Positions 17,234 to 26,637 of a stretch of DNA of 64,000 nucleotides are shown here, in pieces (the first letter of the stretch is position 1; each line of letters opens with the position of its first letter). The position numbers were made by a program, and so were the translations under genes. A model generated the notes under the pieces. The model was not told the origin of the DNA and ran no database searches. It was given only the letters and a program-made list of their open reading frames with translations. Location: NCBI RefSeq assembly GCF_905397375.1, contig NZ_CAJPVG010000015.1:1-64000 (forward strand), read 5' to 3'. This stretch comes from Ralstonia mannitolilytica (GTDB lineage Bacteria > Pseudomonadota > Gammaproteobacteria > Burkholderiales > Burkholderiaceae).

Positions 17234-18127
17234 TCAGGCGCGCGGCGCGGGCAGGGATGGCGGCCGCGCGGCAAGAATGCGCTCCGCCACTTCAGCGAAA
17301 CCGCCGCCGCCTTCGGCCACGGTGAGGTAGGCGGGCGGCATCGGCAGGTGATCCATCACGTCGACCACGTTGGCCACGCCCACGGAGAGCGGAAAGAACT
17401 CGAACATCGCCGCATCGTTGGCCGAGTCGCCCACGAACACCCAGCGTTCGCGCTCGACGTGCAGGTCCATGCCGAATGCGCGGCGCGCGAGCGACACGCT
17501 GGCGCTGAGCTTGTCGTGCTTGCCGAACCAGCCGTTGACGTGGATCGAGCTCACCGTTGCATGCATGCCGTGCGTGCGCATGATGTCGACGATGTGCTGC
17601 ACGGCGTGCGGGGGCAGCGGCGGGACTTGCTCCGCATGGTCGACGGCGAGATCCGCGGCATGCCACGCCTGGTCCGACGCCAGCGCCGAGCCCGGTACCG
17701 CGCGCCGGATCTCCGCGCCCACCTCGCGGATGCGCTCGAGATTGCGTGCGCGCGTCTGGGCATCGTCGACGAAATCGGTGGCGAGGTGCCCGCGCGAATC
17801 GACGCGCATGGCGAACGCGCCGTTCTCGCCGATCACCGCATCGACGGGCCACAGCCGCGCAATGACCTCGCACCACGCGATCGAACGCCCCGTCACAGGT
17901 ACAACCTTGATGCCGGCGCGGTGCAGTCGCTCGAGCGCGGAGTACGTCAGCGCGGGGAGCTTGCCCCGCGTTGTCAGCGTGCCGTCCACGTCGGTGAAGA
18001 CGCCGACGATGTTGCGCAGTGCATCATCGGGAAGCTGGCGCAGCGGTAGCGGAACGCGCCGTGCGGCAAGGACCGGCGCGGTTTCAGGCGAGTCGGGGGC
18101 GGCAGGTGTGGTGGGCGGAGCGAGCAT
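17234..18127 (-). CDS. HAD-superfamily phosphatase (Cof/SPP-like)
   Basis: The nucleophile motif FTDVDGTLT is near residue 56, motif II lies in VPVTGRS, and the terminal acidic motif is FVGDSANDAAMF. An inserted C2-type cap sits between them. This arrangement fits sugar-phosphate, sucrose-phosphate or phosphoglycolate phosphatases of the Cof type; the substrate is not determined. The ATG at 18127 (MLAPPTTPAAP) was chosen; an ATG 39 bp upstream is in frame but lacks support. The gene is divergent from ugpB. Confidence 0.82.
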   Translation of the reverse strand: MLAPPTTPAAPDSPETAPVLAARRVPLPLRQLPDDALRNIVGVFTDVDGTLTTRGKLPALTYSALERLHRAGIKVVPVTGRSIAWCEVIARLWPVDAVIGENGAFAMRVDSRGHLATDFVDDAQTRARNLERIREVGAEIRRAVPGSALASDQAWHAADLAVDHAEQVPPLPPHAVQHIVDIMRTHGMHATVSSIHVNGWFGKHDKLSASVSLARRAFGMDLHVERERWVFVGDSANDAAMFEFFPLSVGVANVVDVMDHLPMPPAYLTVAEGGGGFAEVAERILAARPPSLPAPRA

Positions 18128-18246
18128 GCTGCAAGTGCAAAAAAAGCGGGGAAAGATTGCCTTCAATCCATTCTAACGGCGCTTTGTCGGCAAGCTTTGG
18201 AGGGATTTCCCGATGTCTTTGTGACAGAAAGAGACGTAACATCCCG

Positions 18247-18264
18247 CTGTCATAAAAGTGTCCG
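18247..18264 (+). promoter_or_regulatory. Pho-box-like site upstream of ugpB
   Basis: CTGTCATAAAAGTGTCCG matches the PhoB box (two CTGTCAT-type repeats 11 bp apart), with the second repeat degenerate. A -10-like TAGAGT lies about 10 bp downstream at 18275-18280, the expected arrangement for a PhoB-activated promoter. The ugp genes of E. coli are PhoB regulated. Confidence 0.6.
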
Positions 18265-18339
18265 ACCGTTCGTTTAGAGTCGGCGCGCCGTGGGGCGGAG
18301 CGAGGCAGCCCGCCAGAACGTCGTAATACAGGAGAAACA

Positions 18340-19656
18340 ATGACGATCAAAAGGATTGCGGGGGCGGCGGCAGTGCTGGCCGCGTGTACGTTTGCGCAAG
18401 GCGCGTACGCAGTGACGGAAATCCAGTGGTGGCATTCGATGGAAGGCGCCTTGAACGACAAGGTGAATGAGATCGCCAACAAGTTCAACGCGAGCCAGTC
18501 CGACTACAAGGTCGTGCCGGTCTACAAGGGCCAGTACGATGAATCGCTGGCTGCGGGCATCGCGGCCTTCCGCGCCGGCAATGCACCGGCCATCCTGCAG
18601 GTGTTCGAGGTCGGTACCGCAACGATGATGAACGCCAAGGGCGCCATCGTGCCGGTCGCCAAGATCATGAAGGACGCCGGCGAGAAGTTCGACCCGAAGG
18701 CCTACGTGCCGGCCGTGGCGGGTTATTACACGTCGAACAAGGGCGAGATGCTGTCGTTCCCGTTCAACAGCTCGACGACGATCATGTATTACAACAAGGA
18801 CGCCTTCAAGAAGGCCGGCCTTGACCCCAACAAGCCGCCCGCAACGTGGCAGGAAGTGGCCATCGACGCAGCCAAGCTGAAGGCGGCCGGCTACTCCTGC
18901 GGCTACACGACGGACTGGCAGTCGTGGGTGCATCTGGAGAGCTTCTCGGCGTGGCACAACGTGTCGTTCGCCACGGAGAACAACGGCTTTGGTGGTGCAA
19001 AGGCTCGCCTGAACTTCAACGGGCCGGTGCAGATCAAGCACATCGAGAACCTGCTGGACATGCAGAAGAAGGGCTACTTCACCTACGCCGGCCGCAAGGA
19101 CGAGCCGAAGGCGAAGTTCATCGCCGGCGAGTGCGCCATGCACACGGGTTCGTCCGCGGCGCTGGCGAACATCCGCAAGAACGCCAAGTTCAGCTTCAGC
19201 CCCGCGCCGCTTCCGTACGAAGCCGGCGTGGCGGGTGCCCCGCAGAACACGATCATCGGCGGCGCTTCGCTGTGGGTGATGGGCGGCCACAAGGCCGAGG
19301 AGTACAAGGGCGTGGCGAAATTCTTCACGTACCTGTCCCGTCCGGAAGTGCAAGCCGACTGGCACCAGTCGACGGGCTATCTGCCCGTGACGCTGGAAGC
19401 GTATGAGCTGACGAAGAAGTCGGGCTACTACGACAAGAATCCCGGCGCCGACGTAGCCGTCAAACAGATGATCGTCAAGACGACCGACAAGTCGCGCGGC
19501 ATCCGCCTGGGCAATTTCCCTCAGATCCGTCAGGTGATCGACGAGGAGCTGGAAGCCGTCTGGGCCGGCAAGAAGCAGCCGAAGGAAGCGCTGGACGCAG
19601 CCGTTGCCCGCGGCAACGAGCTGCTCGCCCGCTTCGAGAAGACCGTCAAGGAATAA
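18340..19656 (+). CDS. ugpB: glycerol-3-phosphate ABC transporter, periplasmic binding protein
   Basis: UgpB captures sn-glycerol-3-phosphate or glycerophosphodiesters for import. The 438-residue protein has a signal peptide ending near GAYA (residues 1-24). The mature start TEIQWWHSMEGALNDKVNEI is typical of UgpB, as are the YNKDAFKKAGLDP and SAALANIRKNAKF segments. A strong Shine-Dalgarno (AGGAG) precedes the ATG. It begins the five-gene ugpBAECQ run, preceded by a Pho-box-like site, which fits induction by phosphate starvation. Confidence 0.95.
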   Translation: MTIKRIAGAAAVLAACTFAQGAYAVTEIQWWHSMEGALNDKVNEIANKFNASQSDYKVVPVYKGQYDESLAAGIAAFRAGNAPAILQVFEVGTATMMNAKGAIVPVAKIMKDAGEKFDPKAYVPAVAGYYTSNKGEMLSFPFNSSTTIMYYNKDAFKKAGLDPNKPPATWQEVAIDAAKLKAAGYSCGYTTDWQSWVHLESFSAWHNVSFATENNGFGGAKARLNFNGPVQIKHIENLLDMQKKGYFTYAGRKDEPKAKFIAGECAMHTGSSAALANIRKNAKFSFSPAPLPYEAGVAGAPQNTIIGGASLWVMGGHKAEEYKGVAKFFTYLSRPEVQADWHQSTGYLPVTLEAYELTKKSGYYDKNPGADVAVKQMIVKTTDKSRGIRLGNFPQIRQVIDEELEAVWAGKKQPKEALDAAVARGNELLARFEKTVKE

Positions 19657-19729
19657 GCGCAGCCCTGCGCTTGTCGTCAACCGCCGGCCTTGCTAGCAGC
19701 AGGCCGGCGGTGCGTTTTTGGAATGTCGC

Positions 19730-20611
19730 ATGGAAAAACGCGTCGTTTTCCGATCGCGCTGGCTGCCGTATGCGCTGGTGGCCCCGCAGATCGTCATCAC
19801 CCTGGTGTTCTTCTTCTGGCCCGCAGGGCAGGCGCTGTATCAGTCGCTGCTGCGCCAGGACGCCTTCGGCATCAACCTCGAGTTTGTCGGGCTGGAGAAC
19901 TTCCACGACCTCATTGCCGACCCGAACTATCTCGGCTCGTTCAAGACCACGGCGGTGTTTGCCATCGGCGTGACGCTGGTCGGGCTCGGGATCTCGCTGG
20001 CGCTGGCGTACTTTGCCGACCGCGCGCTGCGTGGGGCCACGTTCTACAAGACGCTGCTGATCTGGCCGTATGCGATTGCGCCGGCCGTGGCGGGCGTGCT
20101 CTGGAGCTTCCTGTTCAACCCGTCGCTGGGGATCGTGTCGTTCGTCATCCGCAAGATGGGCGTGGACTGGAACTTCGTGCTCAACGGCAACCAGGCGCTG
20201 CTGCTCGTGGTCATCATCGCGGCGTGGAAGCAGATCAGCTACAACTTCCTGTTCTTCCTGGCCGGGCTGCAGAGCATCCCCAAATCGCTGATCGAGGCAG
20301 CGGCCATCGACGGTGCCGGGCCATGGAGGCGCTTCTGGTCGATCATCTTTCCGCTGCTCTCGCCGACCACGTTCTTCCTGATGGTCGTAAACGTCGTGTA
20401 TGCGTTCTTCGATACCTTCGCCATCATCGATTCGGTCACGCAGGGCGGCCCGTTCAAGGCGACCGAGACGCTCGTCTTCAAGGTGTACCAGGACGGCGTG
20501 CGCGGGCTGGACATCGGTGGCTCGGCGGCGCAGTCGGTGATCCTGATGGTGCTGGTGATCGTGCTGACGATCGTGCAGTTCCGCTACGTTGAACGCAAAG
20601 TCCAATACTGA
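19730..20611 (+). CDS. ugpA: glycerol-3-phosphate ABC transporter permease UgpA
   Basis: One of two permeases of the Ugp importer. The 293-residue inner-membrane protein has about six membrane helices and the ATPase-contact (EAA) loop EAAAIDGAGPWRRFWSIIFP. The start is the ATG at 19730 (MEKRVVFRSRW), about 73 bp after ugpB; an ATG 12 bp upstream is also in frame. ugpE follows 16 bp later. Confidence 0.95.
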   Translation: MEKRVVFRSRWLPYALVAPQIVITLVFFFWPAGQALYQSLLRQDAFGINLEFVGLENFHDLIADPNYLGSFKTTAVFAIGVTLVGLGISLALAYFADRALRGATFYKTLLIWPYAIAPAVAGVLWSFLFNPSLGIVSFVIRKMGVDWNFVLNGNQALLLVVIIAAWKQISYNFLFFLAGLQSIPKSLIEAAAIDGAGPWRRFWSIIFPLLSPTTFFLMVVNVVYAFFDTFAIIDSVTQGGPFKATETLVFKVYQDGVRGLDIGGSAAQSVILMVLVIVLTIVQFRYVERKVQY

Positions 20612-20627
20612 AAGGAGGGCACACTTC

Positions 20628-21476
20628 ATGATCGAACGCCGTCCATTCCTGGACTTCCTCACCCACGTCGTGCTGATCCTGGGCGTGATCGTCGTGGCGT
20701 TTCCCGTGTATGTGGTCTTCGTCGCCTCGTCGCTGACGGCCGAAGACGTGCTGCAGGCGCCGATGACGCTGATTCCCGGTCCGCACCTCATCGACAACTA
20801 CAGCGAAGTGCTCACGCACGGCATGGGCAACTCCGCCACGCCGGTCGGCACCATGCTGATGAACAGCCTCATCATGGCGCTGGGCATCTCGCTCGGGAAG
20901 ATCGCGATCTCCATCATCTCCGCCTTCGCGATCGTCTACTTCCGCTTTCCGCTGCGCAAGACCTTCTTCTGGCTGATCTTCGTCACGCTGATGCTGCCGG
21001 TGGAAGTGCGCATCCTGCCGACATACAAGGTCGTGTCCGACCTCGGCATGCTGAACAGCTACTTCGGCCTGACGATTCCGATCATCGCATCGGCGACGGC
21101 CACGTTCCTGTTCCGGCAGTTCTTCCTCACCATTCCGGACGAGCTTGCAGAAGCCGCGCGCATCGACGGCGCCGGCCCGCTCAAGTTCTTCTGGGACGTG
21201 GTCCTGCCGCTCTCGCGCACGAGCATCGCGGCGCTGTTCGTGATCCAGTTCATCTACGGCTGGAACCAGTACCTCTGGCCGCTGCTCATCACGACGGAAA
21301 AGAACATGACGCCGATCGTGCTGGGTGTGACGCAGATGATCTCGCGCTCCGGCGATTCCGCCACCGACTGGAACCTGCTAATGGCCGTCGTGATGCTCGC
21401 CATGCTGCCGCCTGCTGCCGTGGTGATCGGCATGCAGCGGTGGTTTGTGAAGGGCCTGGTGGAAACCGAGAAATAA
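20628..21476 (+). CDS. ugpE: glycerol-3-phosphate ABC transporter permease UgpE
   Basis: The second permease of the Ugp importer, 282 residues with six predicted membrane helices and the EAA loop EAARIDGAGPLKFFWDVVLP. The ATG at 20628 follows a very strong Shine-Dalgarno (AAAGGAGG), which decides the start against an in-frame upstream ATG inside ugpA. It forms the membrane channel with UgpA. Confidence 0.95.
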   Translation: MIERRPFLDFLTHVVLILGVIVVAFPVYVVFVASSLTAEDVLQAPMTLIPGPHLIDNYSEVLTHGMGNSATPVGTMLMNSLIMALGISLGKIAISIISAFAIVYFRFPLRKTFFWLIFVTLMLPVEVRILPTYKVVSDLGMLNSYFGLTIPIIASATATFLFRQFFLTIPDELAEAARIDGAGPLKFFWDVVLPLSRTSIAALFVIQFIYGWNQYLWPLLITTEKNMTPIVLGVTQMISRSGDSATDWNLLMAVVMLAMLPPAAVVIGMQRWFVKGLVETEK

Positions 21477-21494
21477 AAGAATCGAAGACTCAAG

Positions 21495-22592
21495 ATGGCA
21501 AAACTGTCTCTACGCAACGTCCAGAAGCACTACGCCAACCTCCAGGTCGTGCACGGCATCGACATGGAAATCGGCGATGGTGAATTCATCGTCATCGTCG
21601 GCCCCTCGGGCTGCGGCAAGTCCACGCTCCTGCGCATGGTGGCGGGCCTGGAGCCCATCACCGGCGGCGAGGTGTGGATCGGCGACCGCGTGGTCAACGA
21701 ACTGGAACCGGCCGAGCGCGACATCGCGATGGTGTTCCAGAACTACGCGCTGTATCCGCACATGAGCGTGTTCGACAACATGGCATATGGGCTGAAGATC
21801 CGCGGCTTGCCCAAGGCAGATATTCAAGCCCGTGTGGAGCAGGCCGCGGGCATTCTCGAACTTGGCAAGCTCCTCGATCGCAAGCCGCGGCAGCTCTCTG
21901 GCGGCCAGCGCCAGCGTGTGGCCATGGGCCGTGCGATCGTGCGTGAGCCGGCGGTGTTTCTGTTCGACGAGCCACTCTCCAACCTCGACGCCAAGCTGCG
22001 CGTGCAGATGCGCCTGGAGCTCAAGGAGCTTCACCGCCGCCTGCGCACCACCAGCCTGTACGTCACGCACGACCAGGTCGAAGCCATGACGCTGGCCGAC
22101 CGCATGATGGTGCTCAACGCTGGCCGCGTCGAGCAGATCGGCACGCCGCTGGAGGTGTATTCGCGCCCCGCGAGCACGTTCGTGGCAGGCTTCATCGGTT
22201 CGCCGCCGATGAACCTGGTGCCCGTGTCACGCCATGCCGGCGGCGGCACGCAGATCCGCGTGGATGGCGCGAAGGAGGGTGATGCCGCGGCAACGCTGGG
22301 CCACCTGCCGATGGGCTTGCACCTGCCCGAGCGTGCGCTGATGGGCCTGCGTCCGGAGCATATCGAGCCATGCTCGGCGGATCAGGCCATCGCCTTCGTC
22401 GATGTGCGCGTGGTGGAAGCGCTGGGCGCCGATGCGTTCGCGTACGGCTCCCTGGCCGGGCACCCGATCGTCGTGCGCCTGGAACCGCACGCGACGGTGA
22501 AGGCAGGCGACAAGCTGCCGATCACGGCCTCGGCCGATCACCTGCACTGGTTCGACCCGCAGACGACGCGCCGCATCGAGGCCCTGGCATGA
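21495..22592 (+). CDS. ugpC: glycerol-3-phosphate ABC transporter ATP-binding protein UgpC
   Basis: The ATPase of the Ugp importer, 365 residues. Walker A GPSGCGKST is near residue 37, the ABC signature is LSGGQRQRVAMGRA, Walker B is FLFDEPLSNLDAKL and the switch His is in YVTHDQVEAMTLAD. A C-terminal MalK-like regulatory domain (TOBE fold) follows residue 240. Its stop overlaps the ugpQ start in an ATGA. Confidence 0.96.
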   Translation: MAKLSLRNVQKHYANLQVVHGIDMEIGDGEFIVIVGPSGCGKSTLLRMVAGLEPITGGEVWIGDRVVNELEPAERDIAMVFQNYALYPHMSVFDNMAYGLKIRGLPKADIQARVEQAAGILELGKLLDRKPRQLSGGQRQRVAMGRAIVREPAVFLFDEPLSNLDAKLRVQMRLELKELHRRLRTTSLYVTHDQVEAMTLADRMMVLNAGRVEQIGTPLEVYSRPASTFVAGFIGSPPMNLVPVSRHAGGGTQIRVDGAKEGDAAATLGHLPMGLHLPERALMGLRPEHIEPCSADQAIAFVDVRVVEALGADAFAYGSLAGHPIVVRLEPHATVKAGDKLPITASADHLHWFDPQTTRRIEALA

Positions 22593-23347
22593 GCGACGTG
22601 CGCCCCTTGCCGGCTTGGCCGTATCCGCGCGCGATCGCGCACCGTGGCGCAGGCAAGCTCGCGCCGGAAAACACGCTGGCCGCGTTCCGCCACGGCGCCT
22701 CCTTCGGCTACCGCATGTTCGAGTTCGACGTGAAGCTGTCGGGCGACGGCGTTGCGGTGCTGTTGCACGACGCGACGCTGGATCGCACGACCAGCGGCAC
22801 CGGCCGGCTCGATGCGTTCACGCTCGACCAGATCGTCCAGCTGGACGCCGGCGGCTGGCATAGCGCTGCCTACGCCGGCGAGCCGGTGCCGACGCTTGCG
22901 GCCATCGCACGCTATCTGCGCGCCAACGGCTTGCTCGCCAACATCGAGATCAAGCCGGTGCCGGGCGCGGAATGGCGCACGGGGGCGGCGGTTGCGCTCG
23001 ATGCCCGCGCGCTGTGGGCGGGCGCGGACGTGCCGCCGCTGCTGTCGTCATTCTCGGAAGAGGCGTTGGCCGCCGCGCGCGATGCCGCGCCGGAACTGCC
23101 GCGTGCGCTGCTGCTCGACAAGCTGCCAGCGGATTGGCTGGCTCGCCTGCGTGCCCTCGATTGCGTGGCGCTCGACGCCAACCACCGCGAACTGACGCCG
23201 GAGATCATCGCGCAGGCCCACGCGGCAGGCTTCCGCGTCTGTTGCTACACCGTCAACGACGTCGACCGCGCGCAGCGGCTGTGGAGCGCCGGACTGGACG
23301 GATTGATCACCGATTGGGTGGACCGCATCTCGCCGGCCGGAATGTGA
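22589..23347 (+). CDS. ugpQ: glycerophosphodiester phosphodiesterase UgpQ
   Basis: UgpQ hydrolyses imported glycerophosphodiesters to glycerol-3-phosphate and an alcohol. The 252-residue GDPD protein has the first catalytic His and metal site in AIAHRGAGKLAPENTLAAF, with FEFDVKLSGDGVAVLLHDATLDRTT completing the active site. No signal peptide is present, so it is cytoplasmic. The ATGA overlap with ugpC indicates coupled translation. Confidence 0.95.
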   Translation: MSDVRPLPAWPYPRAIAHRGAGKLAPENTLAAFRHGASFGYRMFEFDVKLSGDGVAVLLHDATLDRTTSGTGRLDAFTLDQIVQLDAGGWHSAAYAGEPVPTLAAIARYLRANGLLANIEIKPVPGAEWRTGAAVALDARALWAGADVPPLLSSFSEEALAAARDAAPELPRALLLDKLPADWLARLRALDCVALDANHRELTPEIIAQAHAAGFRVCCYTVNDVDRAQRLWSAGLDGLITDWVDRISPAGM

Positions 23348-23422
23348 TCAAAGTCATGCTTTCGACGCGATAAAGCAACGTTTCATTGTCGCGTCAAAGA
23401 ACCGGAATATTGATCATAAACG

Positions 23423-23431
23423 TGCTATGCT
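23423..23431 (+). promoter_or_regulatory. candidate extended -10 promoter of sucA
   Basis: TGCTATGCT has the TGn extension and a good -10 hexamer (TATGCT). No matching -35 is found 17 bp upstream, as allowed for extended -10 promoters. The leader to sucA would be about 200 nt. Confidence 0.4.
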
Positions 23432-23550
23432 TCCTGTCCGTGAAGACTTAGGTCCTTCCCGCACAACTTGTCTGTAAAAGCTGTCTCGGTCCCTCCTTCC
23501 CGCCACGCGAGATCCGGTCCGACCAGGTGATTTCAGGCGATTCAAAGTTT

Positions 23551-23620
23551 GCGATCCGCTAACCGGTCAAGCCGTGTCGCGGAAGGTTGATGAACCCGCT
23601 GAACTCCGGCAGACCCGGAG
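23551..23620 (+). ncRNA. candidate sucA RNA motif (cis-regulatory leader)
   Basis: The sucA RNA motif is a published structured element of Burkholderiales, always in the sucA leader and overlapping the Shine-Dalgarno. Here a 6-bp hairpin CTCCGG (23604-23609) with CCGGAG (23615-23620) buries the GGAG upstream of the ATG at 23636. Upstream, TCCGC (23555-23559) can pair with GCGGA (23579-23583) and AACC (23561-23564) with GGTT (23585-23588), a crossing arrangement that would be a pseudoknot. Assignment is by position, taxonomy and the hairpin; I could not compare it with the family model. The ligand, if any, is unknown. Confidence 0.55.
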
Positions 23621-23635
23621 AAAAGTGAGCGCCCC

Positions 23636-26500
23636 ATGACTGAGCTGTACAAGCAGTACCTGGACACCTCGTACCTGTCCGGTGGCAATGCCGCCTACGT
23701 TGAAGACCAGTACGAAGCGTATCTGCAAGATCCCACGTCCGTTAGCGAGGCACTGCGCGCCTATTTCGATGCGCTGCAGAACGTCCCCGCCGTCGACGGC
23801 TCGAACGCCCGGGATATCCCCCACGCCCCGATCATCACGTCGTTTGCCGAGCGCGCCAAGCAAGGCCCGATCCGCACGATCGTCGCCTCTGCCGACTCCG
23901 ACATGGGCCGCAAGCGCGTGGCCGCGACGCAGCTGGTTGCCGCGTACCGCAACGTGGGCCTGCGCTGGGCCGACCTGGATCCGCTCAAGCGCCAGGAGCG
24001 CCCGCCGGTTCCGGACCTCGACCCCGCTTTCTACGGCTTTACCGAAGCCGACCAGGACATCATCTTCAATGCCAGCAACACGTATTTCGGCAAGGAGTCG
24101 ATGAGCCTGCGCGAGCTGATCAACAACCTGCGCGAAACCTACTGCGGCTCCATTGGTGCCGAGTTCATGTACATCAGCGACCAGGCGCAGAAGCGCTGGT
24201 GGCAGGAGCGCCTGGAGTCGATCCGCTCCAAGCCGACCTTCTCGGCTGAAAAGAAGAAGCACATCCTGGAACGCCTGACGGCCGCCGAAGGCCTCGAGCG
24301 CTTCCTCCATACCAAGTACGTCGGCCAGAAGCGCTTCTCGCTCGAAGGCGGCGAGAGCTTCATCGCGGCGATGGACGAACTGATCCAGCACGCCGGTGCC
24401 AAGGGCGTTCAGGAAATCGTCATCGGCATGGCCCACCGCGGCCGTCTGAACGTGCTGGTCAACACGCTCGGCAAGATGCCGGCCGACCTGTTTGCCGAAT
24501 TCGAAGGCAAGCACGTGGACGACTTGCCGGCCGGCGACGTGAAGTACCACAAGGGCTTCTCGAGCGACGTGACCACGCCGGGCGGCCCCGTGCACCTGTC
24601 GCTGGCGTTCAACCCGTCGCACCTGGAAATCGTCAACCCTGTCGTGGAAGGCTCCGTCAAGGCGCGCCAGGAGCGCCGCGGCGACAAGACCGGCGAGCAG
24701 GTGCTGGCCGTGCAGGTGCACGGTGACGCGGCCTTCGCCGGCCAAGGCGTCGTGATGGAAACGCTGAACCTCGCCCAGACGCGCGGTTACGGCACGGGCG
24801 GCACGATCCACATCGTCATCAATAACCAGATCGGTTTCACGACGTCGGACCCGCGCGATTCGCGCTCGACGCTGTACTGCACCGACGTCGTCAAGATGAT
24901 CGAGGCGCCGGTGCTGCACGTGAACGGCGACGATCCGGAAGCCGTCGTGCTGGCCATGCAACTGGCCATCGACTTCCGCACCGAGTTCAAGAAGGACGTG
25001 GCGGTCGACATCATCTGCTACCGCAAGCTCGGCCACAACGAGCAGGACACGCCGGCAATGACGCAGCCGCTGATGTACAAGAAGATCGGCCAGCACCCCG
25101 GCACGCGCAAGCTGTACGCAGACAAGCTCGTCACGCAGAACACGCTGAAGCCGGAAGAGCCGGACGCGCTGGTGCAGGAATACCGCGCCGCCATGGACGC
25201 CGGCAAGCACACGGTCGACCCGGTCCTGTCGAACTTCAAGAACAAGTTCGCCGTGGACTGGATGCCGTTCCTGAACCGCAAGTGGACGGATGCCGCCGAC
25301 ACCGCCGTGCCGATGGCCGAGCTCAAGCGCCTGGCCGAGCGCATCACCACGATCCCCGAGCAGTTCAAGCTGCACCCGCTGGTGGAGAACGTCGTCAACA
25401 ACCGCGCCAAGATGGGCAAGGGCGAGCTGCCGCTGGACTGGGGCATGGGCGAACACCTCGCCTTTGCGTCGCTGGTGGCATCGGGCTACCCGGTGCGCAT
25501 CACCGGCCAGGATGCCGGCCGCGGTACGTTCACGCACCGCCACGCTGTGCTGCACGACCAGAACCGCGAGCGCTGGGATGCCGGTACGTACGTCCCGCTG
25601 CAGAATGTGTCGGACAACCAGGCACCGTTCACCGTGATCGACTCGGTGCTGTCCGAAGAAGCCGTGATGGGCTTCGAGTACGGCTACTCGACGGCCGAGC
25701 CGAATGCACTCGTCATCTGGGAAGCCCAGTTCGGTGACTTCGCCAACGGTGCGCAGGTCGTCATCGACCAGTTCATCTCGTCGGGTGAAGTGAAGTGGGG
25801 CCGCGCCTCGGGCCTGACGCTGATGCTCCCGCACGGCTATGAAGGCCAAGGCCCGGAGCACAGCTCGGCGCGCCTGGAGCGCTACCTGCAGCTCTGCGCA
25901 GACCACAACATGCAAGTGGTGCAGCCGACCACGCCGGCGCAGATTTTCCACCTGCTGCGTCGCCAGATGATCCGCCTGTTCCGCAAGCCGCTGATCATCC
26001 TGACGCCGAAGTCGCTGCTGCGCAGCAAGGATGCCGTCTCGCCGCTGTCGGACCTGGCCAAGGGCCACTTCGAGACGGTCATCGGCGACACGGCCGAAGA
26101 CCTGAACGCGGCCAAGGTCAAGCGCGTGGTCGCATGCTCGGGCAAGGTCTACTACGACCTCGTCAACGCCCGCAAGGAGCGTGGCCTGACCGACACCGCG
26201 ATCATCCGCGTGGAACAGCTCTATCCGTTCCCGCACAAGGCGTTCGCGGCTGAGCTGAAAAAATACCCGAATCTGACCGAGGTGGTGTGGTGCCAGGACG
26301 AGCCGCAGAACCAGGGCGCCTGGTTCTTCGTGCAGCACTACATCATGGAAAACATGACAGAAGGTCAGAAGCTGGGCTACGCGGGCCGCCCGGCCTCTGC
26401 ATCGCCGGCAGTGGGGTACTACGCGAAGCACAACGAGCAGCAGAAGGCGCTGATCGACGCAGCATTCGCCAAGCTCAAGGGCTTCGTGCTGACCAAGTAA
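23636..26500 (+). CDS. sucA: 2-oxoglutarate dehydrogenase E1 component
   Basis: SucA (OdhA) decarboxylates 2-oxoglutarate with thiamine diphosphate and passes the succinyl group to SucB. The 954-residue length is normal for E1o. Visible features are an N-terminal E2-binding segment (YKQYLDTSYLSGGNAAYVEDQ), EIVIGMAHRGRLNVLVNTLGK, GDAAFAGQGVVMETLNL in the cofactor-binding half and the transketolase-like RGTFTHRHAVLHDQ. The start ATG at 23636 follows the structured leader. sucB follows after 137 bp. Confidence 0.97.
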   Translation: MTELYKQYLDTSYLSGGNAAYVEDQYEAYLQDPTSVSEALRAYFDALQNVPAVDGSNARDIPHAPIITSFAERAKQGPIRTIVASADSDMGRKRVAATQLVAAYRNVGLRWADLDPLKRQERPPVPDLDPAFYGFTEADQDIIFNASNTYFGKESMSLRELINNLRETYCGSIGAEFMYISDQAQKRWWQERLESIRSKPTFSAEKKKHILERLTAAEGLERFLHTKYVGQKRFSLEGGESFIAAMDELIQHAGAKGVQEIVIGMAHRGRLNVLVNTLGKMPADLFAEFEGKHVDDLPAGDVKYHKGFSSDVTTPGGPVHLSLAFNPSHLEIVNPVVEGSVKARQERRGDKTGEQVLAVQVHGDAAFAGQGVVMETLNLAQTRGYGTGGTIHIVINNQIGFTTSDPRDSRSTLYCTDVVKMIEAPVLHVNGDDPEAVVLAMQLAIDFRTEFKKDVAVDIICYRKLGHNEQDTPAMTQPLMYKKIGQHPGTRKLYADKLVTQNTLKPEEPDALVQEYRAAMDAGKHTVDPVLSNFKNKFAVDWMPFLNRKWTDAADTAVPMAELKRLAERITTIPEQFKLHPLVENVVNNRAKMGKGELPLDWGMGEHLAFASLVASGYPVRITGQDAGRGTFTHRHAVLHDQNRERWDAGTYVPLQNVSDNQAPFTVIDSVLSEEAVMGFEYGYSTAEPNALVIWEAQFGDFANGAQVVIDQFISSGEVKWGRASGLTLMLPHGYEGQGPEHSSARLERYLQLCADHNMQVVQPTTPAQIFHLLRRQMIRLFRKPLIILTPKSLLRSKDAVSPLSDLAKGHFETVIGDTAEDLNAAKVKRVVACSGKVYYDLVNARKERGLTDTAIIRVEQLYPFPHKAFAAELKKYPNLTEVVWCQDEPQNQGAWFFVQHYIMENMTEGQKLGYAGRPASASPAVGYYAKHNEQQKALIDAAFAKLKGFVLTK

Positions 26501-26637
26501 GCGACGCGCGCACCAGGGCGGCAGCTTCGGCTGTCGCCTTGGCGCATCTCCGCTCCCGATTTCACCGTTTACCGAATAGAAGCGCCGCGTCGCAAATGCA
26601 ATCGAGCGCGCGCACATGAATCCAAGGAACCACTGAA

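Noticed and set aside
23364..23395. Hairpin GACGCGA/TCGCGTC after ugpQ as a terminator
   Set aside because: The loop is 18 nt and there is no T-run; it may be a structural element but cannot be called a terminator.
23567..26617. Open 1016-codon minus-strand frame opposite sucA
   Set aside because: It mirrors sucA in a GC-rich genome and its product is an Arg/His/Val-rich string with no domain; a shadow.
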